This document shows positions 17,204 through 25,282 of a DNA stretch of 64,000 nt, in pieces (the first letter of the stretch is position 1; every line of letters begins with the position of its first letter). A program made the position numbers and the translations under genes. The DNA comes from Streptomyces sp. NBC_01244 (GTDB lineage: Bacteria > Actinomycetota > Actinomycetes > Streptomycetales > Streptomycetaceae): positions 8,742,001 to 8,806,000 of the forward strand of contig NZ_CP108488.1 of the NCBI RefSeq assembly GCF_035987325.1, written 5' to 3'. The notes under the pieces were generated by a model that was given only the letters and a program-made list of their open reading frames with translations, was not told where the DNA came from and did no database searches.

Positions 17204-18163
17204 TCAGCTGCTCAGCCGGGAGGCGGGGCTGGGCAGTTGCGCCAGTTCCCGCAGCGCCGCCGTGACCGCTTCCGGGCTCGCGGGCAGCAGGGGGAGGCGT
17301 ACGTCGGGGGTGGGGATACGGCCCTGCGCGTACAGCACACCCTTGATCACCGACGGGTTGGGCTCGGCGAAGAGGGTCGCGGAGAGCCGGGCCAGCGCGT
17401 GGCCCAGGGTGCGCGCCCGGTCCGTTTCGCCCGCCTGCCAGGCGGCCGCGAGTTCGGTGAACCGGGCCGTCGCGAGATGGGCCGAGGCGAGGACCCCGCC
17501 CGCCGCACCGAGCGCGAGGAGGGGCGACAGGAAGGTGTCGTCGCCCGCCAACACCGCGAAACCGTCCGGCAGATCACCGAGCAGTGCCACCGCCTCCCCG
17601 TCGAGCGAGCCGACCGCGTACTTCACCGCGGCCACCCCGGGAAGCGCCCCGACCTCCCGCAGCAGGGCGGCGTCCAGCGGCTTTCCGGTGCGGTACGGGA
17701 CGTGATAGACGATCAGCGGTACGGGGCTCACCCGCGCCAGCCGCTCGAAGTGCGCCAGCACCCCGGCGGCGGAGGGCCGTACGAACGCGGGCACGGTCAC
17801 CAGCGCGGCCCGCGCCTCGGGCCACCGCTTCAGCCGGGCGAGCGACTCCGCGGCGGCCCGGGTGCCGCTCGCCCCGGCGCCCACGGTCAGCGCCGCCCCG
17901 CGCTCCCGGCAGACCCGGGCGCAGACGTCGGTGACGAGGTCGCGCTCGGCCTCGTCGAGGGCGGCCGGCTCGCCGGTGGTGCCCAGCGCCACGATTCCGG
18001 TGGCTCCCGCGTCGAGCACCTCGTGCGCGAGCGCCTCCAGGGCCTCGGCGGCGACCTCGCCGGCGGCGGTGAAGGGCGTGATCAGCGGTACGTGGATGCC
18101 GTGCGGGGCGTACGGGCGGTGTGCGGCGGGGGAGGGCGCGGCTGCGCTCGCTGTCTGGGTCAT
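17204..18163 (-). CDS. DapA-like dihydrodipicolinate synthase/N-acetylneuraminate lyase family protein
   Basis: A 319-residue class I aldolase of the DHDPS/NAL family. The substrate-binding GTTGE sits at residues 61-65, the catalytic Tyr is Y153 (YHVPYRTG), the carboxylate-binding Arg is R158, and the Schiff-base Lys is K181 (AAVKYA). These favour a true DapA-type reaction (pyruvate plus aspartate semialdehyde) but paralogues acting on other 2-oxo acids look the same. The divergent LysR gene begins 71 bp away and a T-N11-A dyad lies between them, indicating regulated, possibly catabolic, expression rather than housekeeping lysine synthesis. Confidence 0.88.
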   Translation of the reverse strand: MTQTASAAAPSPAAHRPYAPHGIHVPLITPFTAAGEVAAEALEALAHEVLDAGATGIVALGTTGEPAALDEAERDLVTDVCARVCRERGAALTVGAGASGTRAAAESLARLKRWPEARAALVTVPAFVRPSAAGVLAHFERLARVSPVPLIVYHVPYRTGKPLDAALLREVGALPGVAAVKYAVGSLDGEAVALLGDLPDGFAVLAGDDTFLSPLLALGAAGGVLASAHLATARFTELAAAWQAGETDRARTLGHALARLSATLFAEPNPSVIKGVLYAQGRIPTPDVRLPLLPASPEAVTAALRELAQLPSPASRLSS

Positions 18164-18208
18164 GGGACGAGCCTGGCCCGCTCCGAGCATCGAATCCAGT
18201 TCGCGTTT

Positions 18209-18225
18209 CTTACCTGAACCGTAAG
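18209..18225. promoter_or_regulatory. LysR-type T-N11-A operator
   Basis: CTTAC-CTGAACC-GTAAG is a perfect 5-bp dyad with a 7-bp spacer and contains the TA-N9-TA/T-N11-A signature of LysR-family binding sites. It lies 9 bp before the LysR start and in the 70-bp gap to the divergent dapA-like gene. Confidence 0.6.
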
Positions 18226-18233
18226 CTGATCCG

Positions 18234-19211
18234 ATGCTTGACGTACGACGCCTGCGCCTCCTGCGCGAACTCGCCCGCCGGGGGACCATCGCCGCGGTGG
18301 CCGAGGCACTCTCCTTCAGCCCTTCGGCGGTGTCCCAACAGCTCTCGGTCCTCGAACGCGAGGCCGGTCTGCCCCTGCTGGAGCGCACCGGGCGCCGGGT
18401 CAGGCTCACGCCCGCCGGCCAGAACCTGGTCCGGCACGCCGACGCCGTACTGGAACTGCTGGAACGGGCCGACGCCGAGCTCGCGGAGGCGCGCGGCGGG
18501 CTGGCCGGCGCCCTGCGGATCGGCTCCTTCCCCACCGCGACCCGGGCCATCGTCCCCGCGGCCCTGGCCGAACTGGCCCGCCGCCACCCGGGACTGGAGC
18601 CGATGGTGTCCGAAACCGACCCGGCGGTGGTCGCCCACGCACTGCGGGCCGGGGACCTGGACGTGGCCCTGATCCACGCGTACGACTTCGTCCCCGCGCC
18701 GCAGGAGCCGGGGCTCGCCACGGATCCGCTCTACCGCGAGGCGATGTACCTGGCGACGCCGCCGGAGTGGGCCCCGACGGCGCCGGCACCCGGGGATCCG
18801 GGGGACGCGGCGGGTGGGTCCGGTGTACCCGGCCCGGGCGGAGCCGGGCAGCGCGCGTTGCTCCGTACGCATGCCGACGCGCCCTGGATCATCGCCACGC
18901 CCGGCACGCTCTGCCACGCCATGACCGTGCGGGCCTGCGAGGACGCCGGGTTCATGCCGAGGATCCGCCATCAGGTGGACGAGTTCGCCACCGTGCTCGC
19001 CCTGGTCGCGGCCGGCCAGGGGGTGGCCGTGGTGCCGCAGCTCGGGATCACCGGACACGCGGATCCGGCCGTCGCGCTCACCCGCCTCGCCATGGAGCGC
19101 CGTACCAACGTGGCCTTCCGCAGCGGCGCCGCCGCCCACCCCGCCGTGGCCGCCTTCGGCGCGGTCCTGCGGGCGGCGCTGCCGCCCGAACTCTCCCGAC
19201 AGCAGCTCTAG
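18234..19211 (+). CDS. LysR family transcriptional regulator
   Basis: A 325-residue LysR-type regulator. The winged HTH is at residues 1-60 (LDVRRLRLLRELARRGTIAA, FSPSAVSQQLSVLEREAG), followed by the linker helix and a two-lobed substrate-binding domain. A Gly/Pro-rich loop (about residues 185-205) is inserted in the effector domain and is not typical. ATG 18234 is close to the operator dyad, so the transcript may be leaderless. It is divergent from the dapA-like aldolase, its likely target. Confidence 0.93.
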   Translation: MLDVRRLRLLRELARRGTIAAVAEALSFSPSAVSQQLSVLEREAGLPLLERTGRRVRLTPAGQNLVRHADAVLELLERADAELAEARGGLAGALRIGSFPTATRAIVPAALAELARRHPGLEPMVSETDPAVVAHALRAGDLDVALIHAYDFVPAPQEPGLATDPLYREAMYLATPPEWAPTAPAPGDPGDAAGGSGVPGPGGAGQRALLRTHADAPWIIATPGTLCHAMTVRACEDAGFMPRIRHQVDEFATVLALVAAGQGVAVVPQLGITGHADPAVALTRLAMERRTNVAFRSGAAAHPAVAAFGAVLRAALPPELSRQQL

Positions 19212-19343
19212 GGGGCGTCACCGCACCGGGGCGCGGGGCAACTCCCGCACGCCGGGCAGCGCGTGTACGTTGGCGGGACCGGCGGAGCCCTCGCGGCGCC
19301 TCCGGTGCAGTCGACGGAACAGTGATCGAGATCGGGGTAGCAC

Positions 19344-20429
19344 GTGACGCATCGCGTACGAGGGGTCATCGCCCGGAGCAAGGGCGCACCGGTGGAGACC
19401 ACGACGATCCTCGTGCCCGACCCGGGCCCCGGCGAGGCGCTCGTACGGGTCCAGGCCTGCGGGGTCTGCCACACCGACCTGCACTACCGGGAGGGCGGGA
19501 TCAACGACGAGTACCCCTTCCTGCTCGGCCACGAGGCGGCCGGGGTCGTCGAATCGGTCGGCCCGGACGTCACCTCCGTGGCGCCCGGCGACTTCGTCGT
19601 CCTCAACTGGCGCGCGGTGTGCGGGAGCTGCCGGGCCTGCAAGCGCGGCCGCCCCTGGTACTGCTTCGCCACGCACAACGCGACCCAGCCCATGACGCTG
19701 GAGGACGGCACCCCGCTCTCCCCGGCGCTCGGCATCGGAGCCTTCGCCGAGAAGACGCTGGTCGCCGCCGGCCAGTGCACCAAGGTGGACCCGGCCGCCT
19801 CGCCGGCCGCCGCCGGGCTGCTCGGCTGCGGGGTGATGGCCGGCCTGGGCGCCGCCCTGAACACGGGCAACGTCGGGCGCGGTGACTCCGTGGCCGTCAT
19901 CGGCTGCGGGGGAGTGGGCAACGCCGCCGTCGCCGGGGCCAAGCTGGCCGGAGCCTCTCGCATCATCGCCGTGGACCTGGACGACCGGAAGCTGGAGTGG
20001 GCGCGGGGACTCGGCGCCACGCACACCGTCAACGGCGGCTCCGAGGACGTGGTCAAGGCGATCCAGGAGCTGACCGGCGGCAACGGCGCGGACGTGGTCA
20101 TCGAGGCCGTCGGCCGCCCCGAGACGTACAAGCAGGCCTTCTACGCACGCGACCTGGCCGGCACGGTCGTACTGGTCGGGGTCCCGACGCCGGAGATGCG
20201 GCTCGAACTCCCGCTGCTGGACGTCTTCGGGCGCGGCGGTGCCCTGAAGTCCTCCTGGTACGGGGACTGCCTGCCGGAGCGGGACTTCCCGCTCCTCATC
20301 GACCTCTACCTGCAAGGCCGGCTCGACCTCGACGCGTTCGTCTCCGAGCGCATCGCCCTGGACGAGGTGGAGGCGGCCTTCGCGCGCATGGAGCGTGGCG
20401 AGGTCCTCCGCTCGGTGGTCGAGTTCTGA
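19344..20429 (+). CDS. mscR: S-(hydroxymethyl)mycothiol dehydrogenase
   Basis: A 361-residue zinc medium-chain dehydrogenase matching mycothiol-dependent formaldehyde dehydrogenase. The N-terminal [18 protein letters not shown] is characteristic. Catalytic zinc ligands are C42, H63 and E64 ([14 protein letters not shown]), and structural zinc is held by C93, C96, C99 and C107. The NAD-binding glycine motif is [11 protein letters not shown]. It oxidises the formaldehyde-mycothiol adduct in the cytosol, and also S-nitrosomycothiol in relatives. The GTG start fits the family N-terminus. In many Streptomyces a metallo-beta-lactamase hydrolase follows; here a phosphotransferase follows instead, through an 18-bp repeat tract. 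Confidence 0.93.
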   Translation: MTHRVRGVIARSKGAPVETTTILVPDPGPGEALVRVQACGVCHTDLHYREGGINDEYPFLLGHEAAGVVESVGPDVTSVAPGDFVVLNWRAVCGSCRACKRGRPWYCFATHNATQPMTLEDGTPLSPALGIGAFAEKTLVAAGQCTKVDPAASPAAAGLLGCGVMAGLGAALNTGNVGRGDSVAVIGCGGVGNAAVAGAKLAGASRIIAVDLDDRKLEWARGLGATHTVNGGSEDVVKAIQELTGGNGADVVIEAVGRPETYKQAFYARDLAGTVVLVGVPTPEMRLELPLLDVFGRGGALKSSWYGDCLPERDFPLLIDLYLQGRLDLDAFVSERIALDEVEAAFARMERGEVLRSVVEF

Positions 20430-20439
20430 CCGACGGCGG

Positions 20440-20583
20440 ACCTTTGACCGCCGACAGACCTTTGACCGCCGACGGATCTCTGACTGCCGAAGGACCTATG
20501 GCCATCGACGGATCTCTGACCACCGAAGCACCCATGACCACCGACGGGCCTCTGACCGCCCGCGAACCGATGGCCGACCCGGG
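20440..20583 (+). repeat. Eight 18-bp tandem repeats, each with an in-frame NTG codon
   Basis: Eight degenerate units of 18 bp (type ACCTTTGACCGCCGACGG) run without gap from 11 bp after the mscR stop. At offset 4 each unit has an NTG in the same frame as the following phosphotransferase: TTG 20444, TTG 20462, CTG 20480, ATG 20498, CTG 20516, ATG 20534, CTG 20552, ATG 20570. The encoded hexapeptide is roughly P/S-L/M-T-x-D/E-G. The tract sets the start of the next gene. Confidence 0.85.
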
Positions 20584-21496
20584 GCAGGCCCACGCCGCCG
20601 CTCGCGCCATCGCGGCGGCGGCCCTGGGACGCGATCCCGGCCCCATGGCCACCGCCGCGAGCGGTTCCCACCACGTGTACGTGGGCCCGGACGTGGTCGT
20701 GAAGCTCATCGATGCGTCCTCCCACACGCGGCTGAACAGGGAGATCGCGCTCGCACCCCACCTGCCCGCCGGCCTCACGGCCCCGCTGCTCGACAGCGGG
20801 ATCCACCGGCTGGAGACGGGCGACGTCCGCTATGCCTGCTACACCCGCGTGCCGGGGAGGGCTCCCGGCATGGGCATGCCCGGCGTGGACGGGGCGACCG
20901 CGTGCGTGTTGGCCGAGGAGGCGGTCGAGCGGCTCGGCCGGCTCCACGCCTGGGCGCCCGAGGGCCGGGCCGACCGGACGCTGAGGGAAACCCTCGACCA
21001 CGGAGGGTTCACCGGTCGGGCCGCGTTCTTCGCCGAGATCGAGGGCCTCGCCGATCGCGACCGGCACGGAACCGTACCGTCCCGCCTGCTCGACGGACTG
21101 CGGGCGATCGCGCGGGACGCGCCGCCGCACGCCCGTGCGGTCGTCCCGGTCCACGCGGACTGCCACTGGGACAACTGGCTCGCGCACGGCCGGAGCGTGA
21201 CGGCCCTGCTGGACTTCGAATGGGCCCGCTTCGGGGATCCGGTCGACGACTGGTTCTTCCTGATCCGGTTCAGCGGCCCGCACATGGAGGCCGTCCTCGA
21301 CGTCGTCGCCCGTGCGACGGGGACCTCTCCCGACACCCTCCGGGCAGGCTGCGAGGTCCGCGAAGCGACCCACCTCGCAGCCGATCTCCGCGTGGCACTG
21401 GAACGCCCCGATGTCCACGCGCGCATGGCCGCGGACAGGCTCCGCTCGCTGGAGGAGCTCATCGTCGGGCGCCACTGGTGGCGCCACGCCCGCTGA
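20498..21496 (+). CDS. Aminoglycoside phosphotransferase family kinase (APH-like)
   Basis: A 332-residue APH/choline-kinase-fold protein. The nucleotide region has VVKLIDASSHTRLNREIAL, the catalytic loop is VVPVHADCHWDNWL (H-x-D-x4-N type) and the metal-binding Asp lies in LLDFEWARFGDP. The substrate could be a sugar, antibiotic or metabolite; no closer call is possible. ATG 20498 is chosen because GAAGGA precedes it, but ATGs at 20534 and 20570 and NTG codons upstream are equally in frame. The conserved domain starts only near 20590, so the first 24-30 residues come from the tandem repeat. Confidence 0.85.
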   Translation: MAIDGSLTTEAPMTTDGPLTAREPMADPGQAHAAARAIAAAALGRDPGPMATAASGSHHVYVGPDVVVKLIDASSHTRLNREIALAPHLPAGLTAPLLDSGIHRLETGDVRYACYTRVPGRAPGMGMPGVDGATACVLAEEAVERLGRLHAWAPEGRADRTLRETLDHGGFTGRAAFFAEIEGLADRDRHGTVPSRLLDGLRAIARDAPPHARAVVPVHADCHWDNWLAHGRSVTALLDFEWARFGDPVDDWFFLIRFSGPHMEAVLDVVARATGTSPDTLRAGCEVREATHLAADLRVALERPDVHARMAADRLRSLEELIVGRHWWRHAR

Positions 21497-21693
21497 AGCC
21501 GGCCGTCACGGCGTGCGGGCGGTGGGCCGCGGGGGGCCCGGAGTCCGGTACGGGCGGGGCCTCGGGGCCCCGCCCCAGGCCGGGGCCCTCGCGTAAGCTC
21601 GGGCGGGCCCGTCGTCCCGGTTCGTCATCACCCACCGGCCCCGGGACGGCTGCCGCGCACACCACCGCACCGCGCCGACCCCTGGGACCTCCC

Positions 21694-23034
21694 GTGACCC
21701 CCGTGAACCCCGTTCCCTCCGAGATCGCGGCCGCCGCCGGCTACCGCCAGCCCGGTGTCGTCCTCACCGACCACCACTTCAGCGTCCCCCTCGACCACGC
21801 CCGCCCCGACGGCGAGCGGATCGACCTGTACGCGCGCGAACTGGTCGCCACCGGCAAGGATCCGCAGTCGCTGCCCTGGCTGCTCTACCTGGAGGGCGGA
21901 CCCGGCTTCGGCGCCCGCCGGTTCATCGGCCGACAGGCCTGGCTCGAGCGGGCCCTCACCGAGTTCCGGGTGCTCCTGCTCGACCAGCGCGGAACCGGCC
22001 GCTCCACCCCCGTCAACCGGCAGACCCTGCCGCTGCGCGGCGGCCCCGCGCAGCAGGCCGAGTACCTGGCCCACTTCCGGGCCGACTCCATCGTGCGCGA
22101 CGCCGAGACCATCCGCCCGCTCCTCACCGGCGGCGCGCCCTGGACGGTCCTCGGCCAGAGCTTCGGCGGCTTCTGCGTCACCCACTACCTGGGCGCCGCC
22201 CCCGAGGGGCTGTCCGCCGCCCTCATCACCGGCGGGCTGCCCTCCCTGGACGCCACCGCCGCCGAGGTGTACGAAGCCGCGTACCCCCGTGTCGAGCGCA
22301 AGAACCGGGCGCACTACGACCGCTACCCCATGGACGTGGAGCGGGCCCGCCGCATCGCCGCCCACCTCGTCGAGCGTCCGGCCGAACTCCCCGGCGGGTA
22401 CCTGCTGACGGCCGAGGCCTTCCAGTCCCTCGGTCTGCTCCTCGGCGTCTCCGACGGCAGCCACCAACTGCACTACCTGCTGGAGGACGCCTTCGTCCCC
22501 ACTCCGGACGGGCCCGCCCTCTCCGACGCCTTCGTGGAGGCCGTGCACGGCCAGCTCTCCTTCGCCGGGCACCCCCTCTACGCTCTGATCCACGAGGCGA
22601 TCTACGCCCAGGACCCGGGCGCTCCCATCGGCTGGGCCGCCGAGCGGGTCCGCTCCGGCCACCCGCGGTTCGACGCCGCGAAGACCCTCGCGGGCGTGGA
22701 GCCGCTGTACTTCACCGGCGAGACCATCCACCCCTGGCACTTCGACTGCGACCCGGCGCTCGCCCCGCTGCGCGAGACCGCCGAGCTGTTGCTGGCCCGC
22801 ACCGGCTGGACCCCGCTGTACGACCCGGCGCGACTCGCCGTCAACGAGGTGCCGGTGGCCGCGGCCGTCTACCACGACGACATGTACGTGGACACCGCGC
22901 ACTCCCTGGCCACCGCCCGGGCGATCCGCGGCCTGAAGACCTGGGTGACGGACGAGTTCGAGCACGACGGGGTACGTGCCTCGGGCCCGCGCGTCCTGGA
23001 CCGGCTGCTGGCGCTCGTACGCGACGAGGCCTGA
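21694..23034 (+). CDS. Alpha/beta hydrolase, proline iminopeptidase-like (S33)
   Basis: A 446-residue cytoplasmic alpha/beta hydrolase. The oxyanion motif LYLEGGPGFG, the segment LLDQRGTGRSTP, and the nucleophile elbow LGQSFGGFCVTHY match S33 prolyl aminopeptidases of the larger type. The catalytic Asp and His lie late (near DMYVDTAHSL). It would release N-terminal proline from small peptides or hydrolyse related substrates. The start is one of two in-frame GTG codons, 21694 or 21703; both have only a weak ribosome-binding site. The gene converges with a DUF3887 gene, with a hairpin between. Confidence 0.87.
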   Translation: MTPVNPVPSEIAAAAGYRQPGVVLTDHHFSVPLDHARPDGERIDLYARELVATGKDPQSLPWLLYLEGGPGFGARRFIGRQAWLERALTEFRVLLLDQRGTGRSTPVNRQTLPLRGGPAQQAEYLAHFRADSIVRDAETIRPLLTGGAPWTVLGQSFGGFCVTHYLGAAPEGLSAALITGGLPSLDATAAEVYEAAYPRVERKNRAHYDRYPMDVERARRIAAHLVERPAELPGGYLLTAEAFQSLGLLLGVSDGSHQLHYLLEDAFVPTPDGPALSDAFVEAVHGQLSFAGHPLYALIHEAIYAQDPGAPIGWAAERVRSGHPRFDAAKTLAGVEPLYFTGETIHPWHFDCDPALAPLRETAELLLARTGWTPLYDPARLAVNEVPVAAAVYHDDMYVDTAHSLATARAIRGLKTWVTDEFEHDGVRASGPRVLDRLLALVRDEA

Positions 23035-23039
23035 GCTCC

Positions 23040-23055
23040 CCCCTGAAACCAGGGG
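23040..23055. terminator. Hairpin between convergent hydrolase and DUF3887 genes
   Basis: CCCCTG-AAAC-CAGGGG forms a 6-bp GC-rich stem with a 4-nt loop in the 23-bp gap between the two stop codons. It can serve both directions. Confidence 0.55.
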
Positions 23056-23057
23056 AG

Positions 23058-23570
23058 TTACGGGACCGGGATGCCCGTGCGGAGGAAGAACAGGCCGATG
23101 AGGCGCCCGCCTTCGTTGACGGTGACGCGGAACTCTCCGGTCCCGTTCTCCATGTGCAGGGGCACGTTCACCACGGACCCGTGGACGGACGTGACCTGCC
23201 GGGGGTCCCCGTGCGACCGGTAGGGCCCGTACTGCTCCTGGTAGTCCTTCCAGGACTGTGCGAGCGCCTCGGGAGACGCTTGGTGGCGGAGCGTCTCGTC
23301 GAAGCGGGCCGAGACGGCGGCGAAGTCGCCCCGCACCACCTCGTCGAGGGCGTCGAGTGCGAGCCGCTCGTCATCGGCCTGCCCCGGAAGGGCCGTCACA
23401 GCCGGGGCAGTGACCTCCGCGGGGGCGCGGACCTGGGCCGCCGCGGGCAGGGCGCCGTTCGCCAGCAGCAGGACGCCGGAGGCCAGTACGGCCGCGGGCA
23501 GGAGCCGAACGAAGCGGACGAGCCGCCGCTTCGGGCCACGCGCGAGGTGCTTGTCTGACAGCGGGAGCAT
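23058..23570 (-). CDS. Secreted or anchored DUF3887 domain protein
   Basis: A 170-residue protein with a basic N-terminus (ARGPKRRLVRFVR), one hydrophobic segment (about residues 19-40, PAAVLASGVLLLANGALPAAA) and a DUF3887-type domain (ALDEVVRGDFAAVSARFDETLR, then SWKDYQEQYGPYRSHG). The domain is also found fused to hydrolases in other bacteria, but its role is unknown. ATG 23570 is chosen since GAGGAGG precedes it; an upstream ATG at 23600 lacks one. The product is probably exported or membrane-held. Confidence 0.8.
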   Translation of the reverse strand: MLPLSDKHLARGPKRRLVRFVRLLPAAVLASGVLLLANGALPAAAQVRAPAEVTAPAVTALPGQADDERLALDALDEVVRGDFAAVSARFDETLRHQASPEALAQSWKDYQEQYGPYRSHGDPRQVTSVHGSVVNVPLHMENGTGEFRVTVNEGGRLIGLFFLRTGIPVP

Positions 23571-23654
23571 GGCTTCCTCCTCGGGAACGCCATCTTTCAT
23601 GCTAGGGCGCCCCCCGAGCGGTCGCACCTCGGCCGCGGGCGGTGGTGAGGGTGC

Positions 23655-24476
23655 TCAACGACCCGGGCCGGGCGGCTCCACGAAGGCCCGGGTCAGGTGG
23701 GCGGTGGCCAGCAGCGCGCCGCGCCGGACGGCCAGGGACAGGAGCTCCTCCCGCGAGGCGCGGGCGGCGGCCCGGTCGCGTTCGTGAGAGTACGGGACCG
23801 CCGGATCGGCCAGCTGCACGGCGTGGACCAGTACGTCCCCGGTGACCAGCACGTCCCGGCCCCGGCCCCCGCCGCCGGGCCCGGCCGTTCCCTCCACCAG
23901 CACCGACTGGTGGCCGGGCGTGTGCCCGGGTGTCGGCAGCAGGGTGATGCCGGGAGCCGGCCGGTACTCCCCGGTCACCTCGTGCAGCCGTCCGGCGGCC
24001 CGCAGCGGGCCGACCGTCCATTCCCACACGGGATCCGCCCGGTCCAGGGCCGCCACTTCCGCGCTCTGTACGAGGTACCGCGCATCGGGGAAGAACGGCC
24101 GCCCGGCCTCGTCCTGAGTCCAGCCGGTGTGGTCCTCGTGCAGGTGCGTCAGGACCACCGACTCCACATCGGCCGGGGCGATCCCGGCCTCCGCGAGCGC
24201 GGCGGGCAGCCGGCCCGGGACCGGGGCCCAGCCGGCCGCCGGGCCCCGGGCCGGGCCGACCCCCGCGTCGATCAGCACCCAGCGGCCGCCCGGCCGGGAC
24301 ACGGCGAAGCACCGGAAGTCCAGCCGCCAGGAACCTCCGGGCCCGGCCGCGCCCGGATCCAGCAGCGCGGCGCCTTCCCAGGCCGCGGCGCCCGCCCCCG
24401 GGAACGCGGTGGCCGCGGGCTCGAAGAACGACCCGCTGGCGTCGAGCAGGGCCACCACCTGCCCCTGAGTGTCCAT
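23655..24476 (-). CDS. MBL-fold metallo-hydrolase
   Basis: A 273-residue metallo-beta-lactamase-fold enzyme. Metal-binding motifs are THLHEDHTGW (HxHxDH), the later histidine in PTPGHTPGHQSVL, and the bridging Asp in LVTGDVLVHA, giving the complete two-zinc set. The substrate could be a lactone, thioester or other ester. The ATG at 24476 has no ribosome-binding site but a CACAAT hexamer ends 6 nt before it, suggesting leaderless mRNA. It is divergent from a PIG-L deacetylase gene with only 18 bp between the two start codons. Confidence 0.9.
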   Translation of the reverse strand: MDTQGQVVALLDASGSFFEPAATAFPGAGAAAWEGAALLDPGAAGPGGSWRLDFRCFAVSRPGGRWVLIDAGVGPARGPAAGWAPVPGRLPAALAEAGIAPADVESVVLTHLHEDHTGWTQDEAGRPFFPDARYLVQSAEVAALDRADPVWEWTVGPLRAAGRLHEVTGEYRPAPGITLLPTPGHTPGHQSVLVEGTAGPGGGGRGRDVLVTGDVLVHAVQLADPAVPYSHERDRAAARASREELLSLAVRRGALLATAHLTRAFVEPPGPGR

Positions 24477-24481
24477 GCGCC

Positions 24482-24488
24482 TATTGTG
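24482..24488. promoter_or_regulatory. Overlapping -10 elements of a bidirectional leaderless promoter
   Basis: On the plus strand TATTGT (24482-24487) ends 7 nt before the ATG at 24495. On the minus strand CACAAT (24488-24483) ends 6 nt before the ATG at 24476. The two hexamers are almost the same DNA read in opposite directions, so only one polymerase could occupy the region at a time. Neither gene has a ribosome-binding site, as expected for leaderless genes. Confidence 0.6.
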
Positions 24489-24494
24489 CGACGT

Positions 24495-25259
24495 ATGAAC
24501 CAACGACTGGACGGGCCCCCGCCCTTGGAGCCCATGCCCACCGACTGGCAGCGTGCGCTGGCCGTCGTGGCGCACCCGGATGACCTGGAGTACGGCTGTG
24601 CCGCGGCCATCGCCGACTGGACGGACGGCGGCCGCGAGGTCGTCTACCTGCTCGCCACGCGCGGCGAGGCCGGCATCGACACCATCGACCCCGCCGCGTG
24701 CGCCCCGCTGCGCGAGGCGGAGCAGCGCGCGAGCGCGGCCGTCGTCGGGGTGCCCACGGTGGAGTTCCTCGACCACCGCGACGGCGTCCTCGAGTACGGC
24801 CTGGAGCTGCGCCGGGACATCGCGGCCGCCATCCGGCGCCACCGCCCCGAGCTGGTGATCACGATGAACCACCGCGACACCTGGGGCGGGGCCGAGGGCG
24901 GCGGCTACTGGAACACTCCCGACCACAAGGCGGTCGGCCGGGCCACCCTGGACGCGGCGGGCGACGCGGGCAACCGCTGGATCTTCCCCGAACTCCTCAC
25001 GGAACAGGGCCTGGAGCCGTGGAACGGGGTGCGCTGGGTGGCGGTGTCAGGCACCACGACGCCCACGCACGCGGCCGACGCGGGCCCCGGGATGGAGCGT
25101 TCGGTGAAGTCCCTGATGGAACACAAGGCGTACATCGCGGCGCTGACGCAAGAGGACCCGGAGACGTACGTACGCTCCTTCCTGACGGGCTACGCCCAGC
25201 AGGCGGCGGCCCGGTTCGGGGGCCGTCCGGCGGTGCCGTTCGAGGTCTTCCCGCGCTGA
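24495..25259 (+). CDS. PIG-L/LmbE family deacetylase
   Basis: A 254-residue zinc hydrolase of the PIG-L/LmbE family. The AVVAHPDDLEYGCA motif gives the metal ligands H-x-D-D, and the third ligand lies in WNTPDHKAVG. Relatives remove acetyl from N-acetylglucosaminyl lipids, from GlcNAc-inositol in mycothiol synthesis (MshB) or from mycothiol S-conjugates (Mca). This protein is shorter than MshB/Mca (about 290), so another GlcNAc-type substrate is possible. The start is the first ATG after the shared promoter. The downstream enoyl-CoA hydratase follows after 23 bp. Confidence 0.9.
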   Translation: MNQRLDGPPPLEPMPTDWQRALAVVAHPDDLEYGCAAAIADWTDGGREVVYLLATRGEAGIDTIDPAACAPLREAEQRASAAVVGVPTVEFLDHRDGVLEYGLELRRDIAAAIRRHRPELVITMNHRDTWGGAEGGGYWNTPDHKAVGRATLDAAGDAGNRWIFPELLTEQGLEPWNGVRWVAVSGTTTPTHAADAGPGMERSVKSLMEHKAYIAALTQEDPETYVRSFLTGYAQQAAARFGGRPAVPFEVFPR

Positions 25260-25282
25260 GCGGACCGCCCTAAGGTGTCCGC

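Noticed and set aside
24495..25259. PIG-L gene as mshB or mca
   Set aside because: It is about 35-40 residues shorter than MshB/Mca and lacks mycothiol genes around it, so no symbol was given.
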